Below, one piece after another: positions 1 to 8,158 of a stretch of 46,692 nt of DNA. Numbering within the stretch: the stretch's first letter is position 1; the number at the start of each line of letters is the position of its first letter. This DNA is from Desulfobacteraceae bacterium (GTDB lineage Bacteria > Desulfobacterota > Desulfobacteria > Desulfobacterales > Desulfosarcinaceae): assembly GCA_003599575.1 (NCBI GenBank), contig QZKV01000097.1, positions 1 to 46,692 of the forward strand. Reading direction: 5' to 3'. The notes beneath the pieces are model-generated. The model was given only the letters and a program-made list of their open reading frames with translations, was not told the origin of the DNA and made no database searches. A program made the position numbers and the translations under genes.

Positions 1-85
1 ATCTCAATGCCGCCGTAACTGTGCGAAAGAGCGATCCTGCACACGTTGCTTGACTTTCAAGGCCGCTTTTTCGACAAGTGAAATC

Positions 86-2944
86 ATGCGCAACCGCTCC
101 CGTATAGCTCCCCCTTTCGACCGTCTGGCCGGGCAAATCGCCGGCGAAGTGCATACCGATGCCTTGCGGCGCTACCAGTTGTCCACGGATGCCAGCATTT
201 TTCAAAAGATGCCCGCGGCCGTGGTCTATCCGCGCTGCACCGCAGATGTGCAAGCGGTGGTGCAATTTGCCATTGCGCGGGGATTCAGTGTTCATCCGCG
301 CGGTGCGGGCAGCGGCTTGTGCGGTTCGGCTGTCGGCAACGGGATCATCGTCGATTTTTCCAAGTACATGAACCGGCTGCTGCATCTGGATCTTGAGCAG
401 GGCTGGTTCACATGCGAACCGGGCTTGCGTTTGGGAGAGCTGGAAACGGCCTTGAAGGGCAGCGGTCGATTTTTTCCGCCCGATCCTTCCAGCGGCGAAT
501 ACGCCACCTTCGGCGGCATGTGCGCCACCAATGCCAGCGGCGCCCATTCGGTCAAGTACGGCAATGTGGCCGACTACCTGCTGGATGCCCAGGTGGTGTT
601 CGCCGACGGCTCCGCGGGCGACTTGTGCGTACTGAACGCGGCCGAGCCGCAATTGCCGCGCCACCTGGTCCAGTTGGCACGCCTGTACCAACAGCATCAA
701 GATGCCATCGAAGCCGCCTACCCGGCCATCGCCTGCAATGTGGCCGGATACAACCTGCGCGGACTGTTGCAGGACGGGCGCCTGCGACTGCATCGGTTGC
801 TGTGCGGCGCCGAAGGCACGCTGGGCATCGCCACGCGTTTGCAGTTCCGCCTGATCGACCGCCCGGCGGCCGACAGCCTGGTGGTGGCCTACTTCGATCA
901 TATCCTGCAGGCCGCCCGGGCGACCCAACTGGCCCTGCCCCTTGCGCCCGCGGGCATCGAAATCATGGACAAATCCCTGCTGCGCATCGCCTGTGATGCG
1001 GACGCCGCCTTGCGCGAAAGCATTCCCGCCGGCATCGACAATGTGCTGCTTATCGAATTCGACGGCTTTTCGCCCGCAGCCTGCGCTCAGGCGGCCGAAG
1101 TTTTTCGACAGCAGCTGCACAGCGCGGGCCTGGCCCGGCGCAGCCATGTGGCGGTCTCAGCCGCCGAAAAAGAGACCTTCTGGGCCGTGCGCAAAGCGGC
1201 CGTACCCACATTGTATAAGCTGAAGGGGCGCCGCAAAATCCTGGCCCTGGTGGAAGACGCCGCCGTGCCGGTAGAGCGCCTGGTGCCCTATTTCGAGGGC
1301 ATTTATGCGATTTTCGATCGGTTGAAAGTCGATTTCGTGCTTTACGGGCATATCGCCAAAGGCTTGATGCACACCCGCCCGCTGCTTGACCTGAAAGACC
1401 CCCATGAGGTCAACCTGCTGCGCCCTATCGCCGATGCGGTGTATGACCTGGTGAACGGTCTGGGCGGCACCGTTTCGGGCGAGCATGGCGACGGGCGCCT
1501 GCGCAGCGCCTACATCAAGCGCAAATATCCCGCCATTTACGATCTCTTTGTACGGGTCAAGCAGCTGCTGGACCCCCAGGGGCTGTTCAATCCGGAAATC
1601 AAAGTGGCCGGCGATCCGTCGCAGATGACGCGCAACCTGCGCTTCGGCCCGGAATACCGCGCGGCCGCCATTGCCAAGGCGCGCCTGAACTGGACCGGCG
1701 GGTATGTGCACGAGGTGGAAAAATGCCACGGCTGTTCCAAGTGCACCACCGTCACCGCCGCCACGCGCATGTGCCCGGTTTACAAGTTCACCCGCGATGA
1801 AGATGCCGCCCCCAAAGCCAAGGCCAATGTGCTGCGCGCCCTGATCAGCGGCGCCGTGGAGAGCCAAGCGCTCTACCAGGACGACCTGCGCCATGTGATG
1901 GCCCAATGCATCAACTGCGGCAGTTGTTATATGGAATGCCCCTCCAACGTGAACATTCCCAAAATGGCCATGGAGGCCAAAGCGCAATTTGTGCGGAGCT
2001 ATGGCGCGCGTTTGCCCGAGCAGCTGACCGCCCATGTGGAGCTGGCCGCCCGGCTGACCCACAGATGGTCGCAGCTGCTTGCGCCGGCCCTGCGCAACCC
2101 CGCGCTGCGCCGACTGGCCGCCGGGTTGAGCGGCCTGGCGCCGGACCGCGCGATGGTGGTATTCGAGTCCCGGTCGTTGTATCAACGCCTGCCGCGCGCC
2201 ATGCCCGGCAACGGCCCGCGGGTGATTTACTATGCCGGCTGCTATGCCGGCTATATCCGCCCGGAATTGGGCCTGGCCGCCGTGCGCGTGCTCGGCCGCA
2301 TGGGATTCGCGGTCGACCTGCCGCCGCAATCCTGCTGCGGTCTGCCCCAGATTTCCAAAGGCCTGGTCGCTTCGGCCAGGCGCGCGGTGCGTCGCAACAT
2401 GCACGCCTGGCAGACCCTGCTGGCCGGCGCGGATTACATCGCTGTGACCTGTTCCTCCTGCGGGTACGCCCTGATGCAGGACTGGTCCTATCTTCTGCCG
2501 GAGGCGCGGGCTGCAGAAGTCCGCCAAAAAACGATCCATATATCCAACCTGATCAACCGTCACGCCGATCGGTACGCCCTGGGCTCCTGGCCGGTGCCGA
2601 TGGCCTATCATTATCCATGCCATTTGCGCCTGCAACCCGACAGCGACAGCTCGGTGCGGCTGCTCGGCGCCATTCCGGGCGTTCGCCTGCACGACCTGAA
2701 CAGCCATTGCTGCGGCATGGCCGGCAGTTGGGGCATGCTGGCCGAAAACTACGCTCTGAGCAAAACCATCGGCACACCCATGACCCAGCGCCTCGCCGCC
2801 TCGGGCGCCCGGATCGGCGTCACCGATTGCCCGACCTGCCAGATGCAGATGGAGCACCTGGCCCGTATACCCATCCGTCACCCGGTCGAGATCGTATGGG
2901 AGAGCATGCGCAGCACGGCAAGCCGAGTTCGGACCGCGGAATGA
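86..2944 (+). CDS. FAD-linked oxidase fused to Fe-S/CCG-domain reductase (D-lactate/glycolate dehydrogenase-like)
   Basis: This is a single-chain 2-hydroxyacid dehydrogenase of the GlcD plus GlpC/GlcF fusion type. It probably oxidises D-lactate, glycolate or a related hydroxyacid and passes electrons to the quinone pool or an Fe-S partner. The N-terminal half is a PCMH-type FAD-binding domain (PRGAGSGLCGSAVG near residue 85) followed by an FAD-oxidase C-terminal domain (VSGEHGDGR near 465). Next come two ferredoxin-like cysteine clusters (CHGCSKC near 546, CINCGSCYMECP near 608) and two CCG domains (CCGLPQ near 750, CCGMAGSWG near 874). About 950 aa is normal for such fusions. The frame stays open to the window edge. 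The ATG at 86 is chosen because it sits just before the conserved start, but TTG at 50 or an upstream start remains possible. The substrate cannot be read from sequence. Confidence 0.88.
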   Translation: MRNRSRIAPPFDRLAGQIAGEVHTDALRRYQLSTDASIFQKMPAAVVYPRCTADVQAVVQFAIARGFSVHPRGAGSGLCGSAVGNGIIVDFSKYMNRLLHLDLEQGWFTCEPGLRLGELETALKGSGRFFPPDPSSGEYATFGGMCATNASGAHSVKYGNVADYLLDAQVVFADGSAGDLCVLNAAEPQLPRHLVQLARLYQQHQDAIEAAYPAIACNVAGYNLRGLLQDGRLRLHRLLCGAEGTLGIATRLQFRLIDRPAADSLVVAYFDHILQAARATQLALPLAPAGIEIMDKSLLRIACDADAALRESIPAGIDNVLLIEFDGFSPAACAQAAEVFRQQLHSAGLARRSHVAVSAAEKETFWAVRKAAVPTLYKLKGRRKILALVEDAAVPVERLVPYFEGIYAIFDRLKVDFVLYGHIAKGLMHTRPLLDLKDPHEVNLLRPIADAVYDLVNGLGGTVSGEHGDGRLRSAYIKRKYPAIYDLFVRVKQLLDPQGLFNPEIKVAGDPSQMTRNLRFGPEYRAAAIAKARLNWTGGYVHEVEKCHGCSKCTTVTAATRMCPVYKFTRDEDAAPKAKANVLRALISGAVESQALYQDDLRHVMAQCINCGSCYMECPSNVNIPKMAMEAKAQFVRSYGARLPEQLTAHVELAARLTHRWSQLLAPALRNPALRRLAAGLSGLAPDRAMVVFESRSLYQRLPRAMPGNGPRVIYYAGCYAGYIRPELGLAAVRVLGRMGFAVDLPPQSCCGLPQISKGLVASARRAVRRNMHAWQTLLAGADYIAVTCSSCGYALMQDWSYLLPEARAAEVRQKTIHISNLINRHADRYALGSWPVPMAYHYPCHLRLQPDSDSSVRLLGAIPGVRLHDLNSHCCGMAGSWGMLAENYALSKTIGTPMTQRLAASGARIGVTDCPTCQMQMEHLARIPIRHPVEIVWESMRSTASRVRTAE

Positions 2945-3003
2945 ACTTGATTTTTGTATTGTGGAGCGTAAAGCGATTTGCTATGAAAGGCGCCACATCA
3001 AAT

Positions 3004-3079
3004 GGGGATGTAGCTCAGCTGGGAGAGCGCGGCGTTCGCAACGCCGAGGCCAGGGGTTCGATCCCCCTCATCTCCACCA
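3004..3079 (+). tRNA. tRNA-Ala (anticodon CGC)
   Basis: A complete cloverleaf is visible. The 7-bp acceptor stem GGGGATG/CATCTCC contains the G3:U70 wobble that is the alanine identity element. The D arm is GCTC/GAGC, the anticodon arm CGGCG-TTCGCAA-CGCCG has anticodon CGC, and the T arm is AGGGG-TTCGATC-CCCCT. The discriminator is A and CCA is encoded. The 3' half is the integration site of the downstream element: bases 3060-3074 recur at 15030-15044. Confidence 0.97.
3060..3074 (+). repeat. attL core (inside tRNA-Ala 3' end)
   Basis: This 15-base direct repeat is identical to 15030-15044. It covers the end of the T loop, the T-stem 3' strand and most of the acceptor 3' strand, the usual crossover region for P4-type integrases. 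Integration leaves the tRNA intact, as seen here. Confidence 0.85.
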
Positions 3080-3112
3080 AAACAAAATCCGGCGAAGTCC
3101 GTTAAAGTAGAA

Positions 3113-3140
3113 AAGGCCCGAAAATAAAGGGCCTTTTTTA
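3113..3140 (+). terminator. Rho-independent terminator after tRNA-Ala
   Basis: Stem AAGGCCC (3113-3119) pairs with GGGCCTT (3129-3135), followed by a T tract. It lies inside the left end of the element, so it was probably brought in with it and now ends the tRNA transcript before the integrase leader. Confidence 0.8.
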
Positions 3141-3182
3141 TTTCCTTCATCCAATCCTGTCTGATAAAGTCTATTGACATCC

Positions 3183-3240
3183 GGGGTAACTGGGGGTATA
3201 TTAAGGCCAGAGTTACCCCAACTCTGAAACGGTTACCCCC
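3183..3240. promoter_or_regulatory. Repeated GGGGTAAC/GTTACCCC motifs in the integrase leader (candidate arm-type sites or operator)
   Basis: GGGGTAACT at 3183-3191 is the exact inverse of AGTTACCCC at 3211-3219, and a third GTTACCCCC lies at 3232-3240, 17 bases before the integrase start. The same GGGGTAAC occurs at 14966-14973, just inside the right end. Repeats near both att sites are typical of integrase arm-binding sites. The pair flanking the AT-rich middle could equally be an operator controlling int. Function is inferred from position. Confidence 0.5.
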
Positions 3241-3256
3241 AACCGGGAGGCACCCC

Positions 3257-4471
3257 ATGCCACTAACCGATACAAAAGTCCGCAATGCCAAGCCTAAGGA
3301 AAAACAGTACAAGCTTTTTGATACAGATGGCCTTTACCTGCTTGTTTCCCCTGCCGGGGGTAAGTGGTGGCGCTTCAAGTACCGTCTTGGGGGTAAGGAG
3401 AAGCTGATTTCCTTTGGCACTTACCCCGAGGTGACACTTGCAGACGCTCGCGACAAGCGCACTGATGCGCGGCGGCTGGTTGCAAGGGGCATCGACCCGA
3501 GCGAGGCACGCAAGGCCCAAAAAGAGGCAAAGGCCTTGGATGAAAACACTTTTGAGGCAGTTGCGCGGGAGTGGTTCGCCAAGTTCAGTGTAAATTGGGC
3601 TCCTAACCATTCAATAAAGATCAAAAACCGGCTGGAAAAGGATGTGTTCCCCTACATTGGCGATAGACCTATAATTGAAATCAAGGCCCCCGAGTTGCTG
3701 ACGGTGCTCAGGCGCATTGAATCCCGTGGAGCACTGGATACCGCACACCGGGCAAGGACAAACTGCGGCCAAGTTTTTAGGTATGCGGTAGCCACTGGAA
3801 GGGCAGAGCGGGACCCGGCGGCCGACCTGCGCGGAGCACTGCCACCCGCAAAAGACGGTCACTTCTCAGCCATCACCAGCCCTGAGAAGGTTGCCGAACT
3901 TCTAAGGGCCATAGACGGATACCAGGGGGGTTTTGTTACCAAGTGCGCACTGAGGCTTGCCCCGCTGCTTTTCGTTCGCCCTGGCGAGTTGCGGCACATG
4001 GAGTGGGTCGAAATTGATCTTGATGCAGCCGAATGGAACATCCCTGCCGATAAGATGAAGACCCGACAGCCGCACCTTGTGCCTCTGGCAAGGCAGGCGG
4101 TTGAAATCTTGCGCGAGTTGAAGCCGTTGACCGGATCGGGGCGCTATGTGTTTCCCAACCCCCGAACTGCGCAGCGCCCAATGAGTGACAATGGAATCCT
4201 TGCTGCACTTCGCCGCATGGGCTTTGAAAAGAGCGAAATGACCGGGCACGGCTTCCGGGCGATGGCGCGAACCATGCTTGACGAGGTGCTGCAGGTCCGA
4301 GTTGAACTGATAGAGCATCAACTGGCGCACAATGTCCGTGACCCTCTCGGGCGTTCATATAACCGCACCACACACATTGAGGAAAGACGAAAGATGATGC
4401 AGACCTGGGCCGATTACCTCGACGGACTGAAGTCTGGTGCGAAGGTTATTCCGCTAAAGCGGCAAGCATAA
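3257..4471 (+). CDS. int: P4-type tyrosine recombinase/integrase
   Basis: This site-specific recombinase drives integration into, and with AlpA probably excision from, tRNA-Ala(CGC). The N-terminal DUF4102 arm-binding domain (about residues 3-90) has the family signature of a DGLYLLV-type strand and an FGTYPEVTLADAR motif. A SAM-like core-binding domain follows (about 100-180). The catalytic domain shows the first Arg in RPGELRH (near 242), HGFRAMART (H-x-x-R, near 331), a later HQLAH box and the nucleophile Tyr in SYNR near 370. At 404 aa it is full length. The start ATG follows gggaggcacccc. Transcription runs away from the tRNA. All five catalytic positions appear intact, so it is probably active. 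Confidence 0.95.
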   Translation: MPLTDTKVRNAKPKEKQYKLFDTDGLYLLVSPAGGKWWRFKYRLGGKEKLISFGTYPEVTLADARDKRTDARRLVARGIDPSEARKAQKEAKALDENTFEAVAREWFAKFSVNWAPNHSIKIKNRLEKDVFPYIGDRPIIEIKAPELLTVLRRIESRGALDTAHRARTNCGQVFRYAVATGRAERDPAADLRGALPPAKDGHFSAITSPEKVAELLRAIDGYQGGFVTKCALRLAPLLFVRPGELRHMEWVEIDLDAAEWNIPADKMKTRQPHLVPLARQAVEILRELKPLTGSGRYVFPNPRTAQRPMSDNGILAALRRMGFEKSEMTGHGFRAMARTMLDEVLQVRVELIEHQLAHNVRDPLGRSYNRTTHIEERRKMMQTWADYLDGLKSGAKVIPLKRQA

Positions 4472-4566
4472 AGAACTTCGCGGGATAGGGCGGCCACCCG
4501 ACAAGCTGTCTATCTTGGGGTAGTTTCCCGCGCCTCACCCACCAGAGCGTTACAGGAAGCGCGACA

Positions 4567-5220
4567 ATGGTAAATCACTCTTCCCAAAATATATGTGACA
4601 GGGCAGCGCACTACAATATTAATTTTTGCTGCCCTTTTGATCCCCCTGACTGTAAGGCCTGCCCTCTGTTTGGCACCCCTCAAAACGATCACGAATGCTT
4701 TAGAAAGCTTCCAACATTTGAAGAGGCGACTGATTTTGATGGTATGACCGAGGAGCAGACAGATGCTATTACGGCCTTAATCCGATGGGGAGGATACTTC
4801 AAGGAGACAAAAAATCGGGCTTATGCAATGAGGGCGGTCGTCGAAGCTATGGATGCAGGGATTTATCCCCCTGTGTGGGCCTTAAAAGAAATTGGAGAAG
4901 TCTTTAAAAGGTTTCTAAAACCAACTACAAGGCGAGGTATTTCAGAGTGTTTTGGATGTGGGCCTGGACGCAACCTTGTTAAACAAATGTATAAGCATGA
5001 TGAAAGAAAATCTATTCGATGGCGCATCAACCAAGAATACGCTAAAGGGCGTGCCTTAATGAATTCCAGAGATGGTGATGATGCCGTCTCGTTTATATCC
5101 AACCAAGATGGAAAAGACGCTTCGGCATACGAACATATTGCGAAAGAAGACCTAACGCCCGCAGAAAAATTCAACAGAGCATTTTATAAATCAAGACGGA
5201 AGAAAAATAGGGGCGGGTAA
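4567..5220 (+). CDS. Orphan protein with Cys-rich N-terminus
   Basis: I do not recognise this 217-aa protein. The first 45 residues hold a cluster of cysteines (CCPFDPPDCKACPLFG, plus Cys at about 10 and 44) that could bind a metal or Fe-S centre. The middle is helical and hydrophilic. A second Cys pair (ECFGCG) lies near residue 137, and the C-terminus is very basic (KSRRKKNRGG), suggesting nucleic-acid contact. It sits between integrase and alpA with AT-richer codon use than the flanking core genes. A DNA-binding or regulatory role for the element is possible but unproven. The start ATG at 4567 follows an aggaag-like SD. Confidence 0.65.
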   Translation: MVNHSSQNICDRAAHYNINFCCPFDPPDCKACPLFGTPQNDHECFRKLPTFEEATDFDGMTEEQTDAITALIRWGGYFKETKNRAYAMRAVVEAMDAGIYPPVWALKEIGEVFKRFLKPTTRRGISECFGCGPGRNLVKQMYKHDERKSIRWRINQEYAKGRALMNSRDGDDAVSFISNQDGKDASAYEHIAKEDLTPAEKFNRAFYKSRRKKNRGG

Positions 5221-5261
5221 ATACCACTTTTGCTCGCCGTGTTATTTAGCGACCAGTCTAT

Positions 5262-5301
5262 TAGGATTACCTCAGACACTATAAGACGGAGGTAAATCCT
5301 A
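5262..5301 (+). promoter_or_regulatory. Inverted repeat over the alpA ribosome-binding site
   Basis: TAGGATTACCTC (5262-5273) is complementary to GAGGTAAATCCTA (5289-5301) with a single unpaired A. The right arm contains the strong SD GGAGG and ends on the A of the alpA ATG. In RNA, the hairpin would bury the ribosome-binding site. In DNA, the dyad could be an operator. The structure is seen; its role is inferred. Confidence 0.5.
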
Positions 5302-5534
5302 TGAAAATCAACTCCCCTGATACCCTCTTAAGGCTCCCACAAGTCCTTGCCCTCGTTCCCATCGGCCGCTCCACCTGGTGGGCGGGGGTGCGCCAGGGAC
5401 GATTCCCGCAACCAATCAAATTGGGTCCACGAACAACCTGCTGGCGGCAGTCAGACATCATATCATTAATTGAGGAAGCCAGCAGCGAACCAGTCGGGCA
5501 AGACCTACCCAAAGATGCAACCACCTGTGTGTGA
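5301..5534 (+). CDS. AlpA-family helix-turn-helix regulator/excisionase
   Basis: This small MerR-like winged-helix protein (77 aa) is of the AlpA/phage-excisionase type. Such proteins activate integrase expression or act as the recombination directionality factor. The family pattern is clear: a LRLPQVLALVPIGRSTWWAGV recognition helix region (residues about 10-30), then GRFPQPIKLGPRTTCWRQSDI, and a terminal helix. Its start overlaps an inverted repeat that covers the SD, so its dosage may be controlled. Together with the P4-type integrase it forms the usual mobility module of tRNA-integrated satellites. Confidence 0.88.
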   Translation: MKINSPDTLLRLPQVLALVPIGRSTWWAGVRQGRFPQPIKLGPRTTCWRQSDIISLIEEASSEPVGQDLPKDATTCV

Positions 5535-5671
5535 ACCGTCCAGACGGCACCCTTCGGTCGTATCGATACCGATGACCCAGGGGGGGGGTGTATTAAAAGA
5601 CACTCTGCCGGCGGCATGATCGGGTGGTCGTATTAGTTGAAGCAGTTATTGGGCAGAGGAAGAGGCGGAAT

Positions 5672-6568
5672 ATGGCAAATATGCTTCTGAAAGCGGCATT
5701 ATGGTATCGCAGAAACGGCTTTTCGGTCCACCCGGTCGGAGCCGGGCCAGACCAGAAGCGCCCCCTTCTGAAGACATGGAAGCCCTACATGACAACCCCT
5801 GCCACTGAGGAGCAGATCATAGAATGGTGGCGCAGATGGCCGAATGCTTCTATTGGGGTCATTGCCGGAAAAGTATCAGAGTTAACAGTGGTGGACCCTG
5901 ATACAGCGGTAGGCATGAAAATGGTGGATGAATTTTTGCCCGAAAGTTTTGTTGGGCCAATCAGCCGGACTCCTAAAGGGAAGCATTACTGGTTCGCCCA
6001 CACCGAAGGCCTGAAAAGCACTGTTCGCGCAATTGAAGGCTGCGACATCCGCACCGACGGCGCCTATATCCTGGCCCCACCAAGCAGGCGGAACGAAGGA
6101 TGCTACCGCTTCCTTAGCGGTTTAGGCATCCACGAGGTAGCGCTGCCGACAATGCCGGAAAAGCTGCGGCAGGCTCTTATGGACAGCCAAAAGGGCGAAG
6201 TGGAACCCAAGGGCGCCGCAAAGGCATGCAGCCCCGGGCTCTACGGGGCCACCGCCCTAGCCCGTGAGTTGGCGCAATTGGCGGCAACCCCTATCCATTT
6301 GCGAAACAATCAGTTGAACAAGTCAGCCTATTCACTCGGGCGCCTTGTCGGCGGCGGTGAACTCGATAGGACGCAGGTTGAGACATCCCTGTTCGCTGTA
6401 GCTATCGGGATCGGCCTGGAATTAAGAGAGATAAAAGCGACCATCGCAAGCGGAATCGTGGCAGGAATGAACAAACCCCGAACCGGAAATCATGTTGAAA
6501 ACGGAGACCCCCAAAACAATGCAGCAAGCAGCACTCGAAAAAGAAAAGCCGCACTTGCCTTTATATAG
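5672..6568 (+). CDS. Bifunctional primase-polymerase (Prim-Pol domain)
   Basis: This archaeo-eukaryotic-type primase (Prim-Pol, PF09250-like) makes primers or copies DNA for the element's own replication. Visible family features are the N-terminal AL.Y...GF.V.PV start with a conserved Lys-Arg-Pro-Leu (KRPLL), the acidic pair in VVDPD (near residue 75), the catalytic His in PKGKHYWF (near 105) and the GAYILAPPS strand (near 130). The ATG at 5672 is chosen over GTG at 5624 because it has a purine-rich SD (agaggaagaggcgg) and fits the family start. The C-terminal 100 aa resemble a small helical primase-associated region. The last 77 bases overlap the next gene in another frame, suggesting coupled translation. 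Confidence 0.87.
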   Translation: MANMLLKAALWYRRNGFSVHPVGAGPDQKRPLLKTWKPYMTTPATEEQIIEWWRRWPNASIGVIAGKVSELTVVDPDTAVGMKMVDEFLPESFVGPISRTPKGKHYWFAHTEGLKSTVRAIEGCDIRTDGAYILAPPSRRNEGCYRFLSGLGIHEVALPTMPEKLRQALMDSQKGEVEPKGAAKACSPGLYGATALARELAQLAATPIHLRNNQLNKSAYSLGRLVGGGELDRTQVETSLFAVAIGIGLELREIKATIASGIVAGMNKPRTGNHVENGDPQNNAASSTRKRKAALAFI

Positions 6569-7715
6569 GCTGCGGGAAGTTATCTTGAAATGGCTTGAAC
6601 TCGAAAACCCGGAAATTATCGACGTGGTGATGGCGGCATATATTGCAAACCAGTTGGCGACGGACCCCTTATGGCTGCATGTCATAGGACCACCGAGCCA
6701 TGCGAAGACCGAAGTTCTTCGGGCTTTTGAAGGACATCCCACCACCTACTTTCTATCAAACCTAACTCCTGCAACGCTGGTGTCCGGCATGCCCGCCAAA
6801 AAGGGGCGACCGGAACCTTCGCTGCTCCCCAAGCTGGATGGCAAGGTTGTTATCCTGAAGGACTTCACTTCGATTCTGTCAATGCGGGCTGAATCGCAGC
6901 AAGAAATCATAGCACAGCTTCGGGAAATGTACGACGGCCAGTATTCAAAAGATTTCGGCAACGGCAAGCGCATAGACTGGACGGGGAGCTTCGGCCTTAT
7001 CGGAGCATGCACACCTGTCTATGATGCGCACTACGGCGTTATAGGCGCGATGGGCGAACGATTTTTGCTCTATCGCATAAGTGGAGAAAATGCGCTTGCA
7101 ACCGGCCTGCGGGCTCAACAGATTGTCGGCCGCGAAGCCGTTATGCGTGATGAGATACGGCAGGCCGTGCATGCTTTTATCGACCAGTTTCAGGATTTAT
7201 CGGGCATCGAGATCAAACAGGAGCAGGCGACGAATGAGGCCATCGTTCACTTAGCCTGCATCGTGGCAATGGGGCGCTGCCCGGTGGACAGGGACCGCCT
7301 GAGCGGCGAGATTCGTTACATGCCTGCCCCAGAAGGCCCCGCAAGGCTAACCAAGCAGTTGATGCAGTTGGGCGCAGGCCTTGCTCTTGCCCGTGGCACC
7401 CACACGCTGGGGGGCGAGGTTCTCAAGACCCTCCAGAAGGTCGGCCGAGATTTGATACCCGCATACAGGCTAAGTGCAATCAAAACCCTGTGGGGAGATG
7501 ATGCCCGCCAGAGCTTTGGCCTTTCCAGCACGACTAAACAAATAGCTGACAGCGGCGGGATGATTTCCAAAACAGCGCTTCGGACCCTGGAAGATTTAAT
7601 GCTAACCGGCGTGGTCAGTCGGCAGCGCGATGGAGACTACGAGAACGCTCCATATAGGTGGTTCATTACCGATAGAGCGGAAAACCTGATTCAGCGCGGC
7701 GGCCTTTTAGAATAG
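6492..7715 (+). CDS. P-loop ATPase, probable replicative helicase partner of Prim-Pol
   Basis: This 407-aa protein has a Walker-A-like loop GPPSHAKTE (residues about 66-74), a hydrophobic strand ending in Asp (VVILKDF, near 119) as probable Walker B, and a possible arginine finger in GERFLLYRI (near 187). A helical C-terminal part looks like a winged helix (DSGGMISKTALRTLEDLMLTG near 355). The order AAA+ core then winged helix, directly after a Prim-Pol gene with a 77-base overlap, fits a helicase or loader for element replication. The P-loop has HA where SG or TG is usual. The exact family (D5/MCM/DnaA-like) cannot be decided by eye. Confidence 0.7.
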   Translation: MLKTETPKTMQQAALEKEKPHLPLYRLREVILKWLELENPEIIDVVMAAYIANQLATDPLWLHVIGPPSHAKTEVLRAFEGHPTTYFLSNLTPATLVSGMPAKKGRPEPSLLPKLDGKVVILKDFTSILSMRAESQQEIIAQLREMYDGQYSKDFGNGKRIDWTGSFGLIGACTPVYDAHYGVIGAMGERFLLYRISGENALATGLRAQQIVGREAVMRDEIRQAVHAFIDQFQDLSGIEIKQEQATNEAIVHLACIVAMGRCPVDRDRLSGEIRYMPAPEGPARLTKQLMQLGAGLALARGTHTLGGEVLKTLQKVGRDLIPAYRLSAIKTLWGDDARQSFGLSSTTKQIADSGGMISKTALRTLEDLMLTGVVSRQRDGDYENAPYRWFITDRAENLIQRGGLLE

Positions 7716-7822
7716 GTGAGACATAGATATACATAACATAAGAAAATAAAAAAAAATTAATATGTTACCTACCTACTGTATATTGCTGTCTCACCTCCCT
7801 TGGCAAAGACGGGGGTCTCACC
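7714..7822. repeat. AT-rich nested inverted repeats after the replication genes (candidate origin)
   Basis: AGGTGAGACA (7714-7723) and TGTCTCACCT (7787-7796) are perfect inverted repeats enclosing a very AT-rich stretch with an A9-type tract. Inside are TAACATA (7734-7740) and TATGTTA (7761-7767), also inverted. A further TCTCACC lies at 7816-7822. An AT-rich unwinding region with repeated short motifs directly after primase and helicase genes is a plausible satellite origin. It could also be a regulatory dyad or a weak terminator between two operons. No gene is seen between 7716 and 7906. Confidence 0.4.
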
Positions 7823-7906
7823 AAGCCGGAGTTGAACGGCAACACCCCCTGGGGCCGGGAGAGCCCAACTCCCGGTTTTCAGGGGGCACTTCCAAAAAGG
7901 AGTCAT

Positions 7907-8146
7907 ATGGAACTGCAAGATAGTTTTCCACACGAAGATTTGCCGACCAAGAGTGAGTTAATCCGGCTCTCGACCGGCGCATTCGTTCGCCTGCAATTAA
8001 AGTCCGGTGCAAGGTTTTGGTGCCGAGTCAAATCACGCCAGAAAACGAACGGCTGTTTTGACGGAATTTCTGACGATTCCATTGGTCCGATAAAGCGCGG
8101 CGATGCGGTTGAGTTCAAATCCAAGCACGTGCTTGAAATTGTATAG
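7907..8146 (+). CDS. Small orphan protein (79 aa)
   Basis: ATG at 7907 has a strong SD (aaaaaggag, 5 bases away), which decides the start over the longer open frame. The product is beta-rich: TGAFVRLQLKSGARFWCRVKS looks like an SH3/OB-like strand pattern, and KRGDAVEFKSKHVLEIV closes it. I do not recognise a named family. It starts a tight run with the two following genes (12 and 43 bases apart), ahead of the terminase-like and fibre-like genes, suggesting a late or packaging operon. Confidence 0.65.
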   Translation: MELQDSFPHEDLPTKSELIRLSTGAFVRLQLKSGARFWCRVKSRQKTNGCFDGISDDSIGPIKRGDAVEFKSKHVLEIV

Positions 8147-8158
8147 GAGCCCGAAGGA

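Noticed and set aside
1157..2881. 574-codon open frame antisense to the FAD/Fe-S gene
   Set aside because: Composition artefact (His/Gln/Gly/Ala-rich) opposite a gene with clear motifs.
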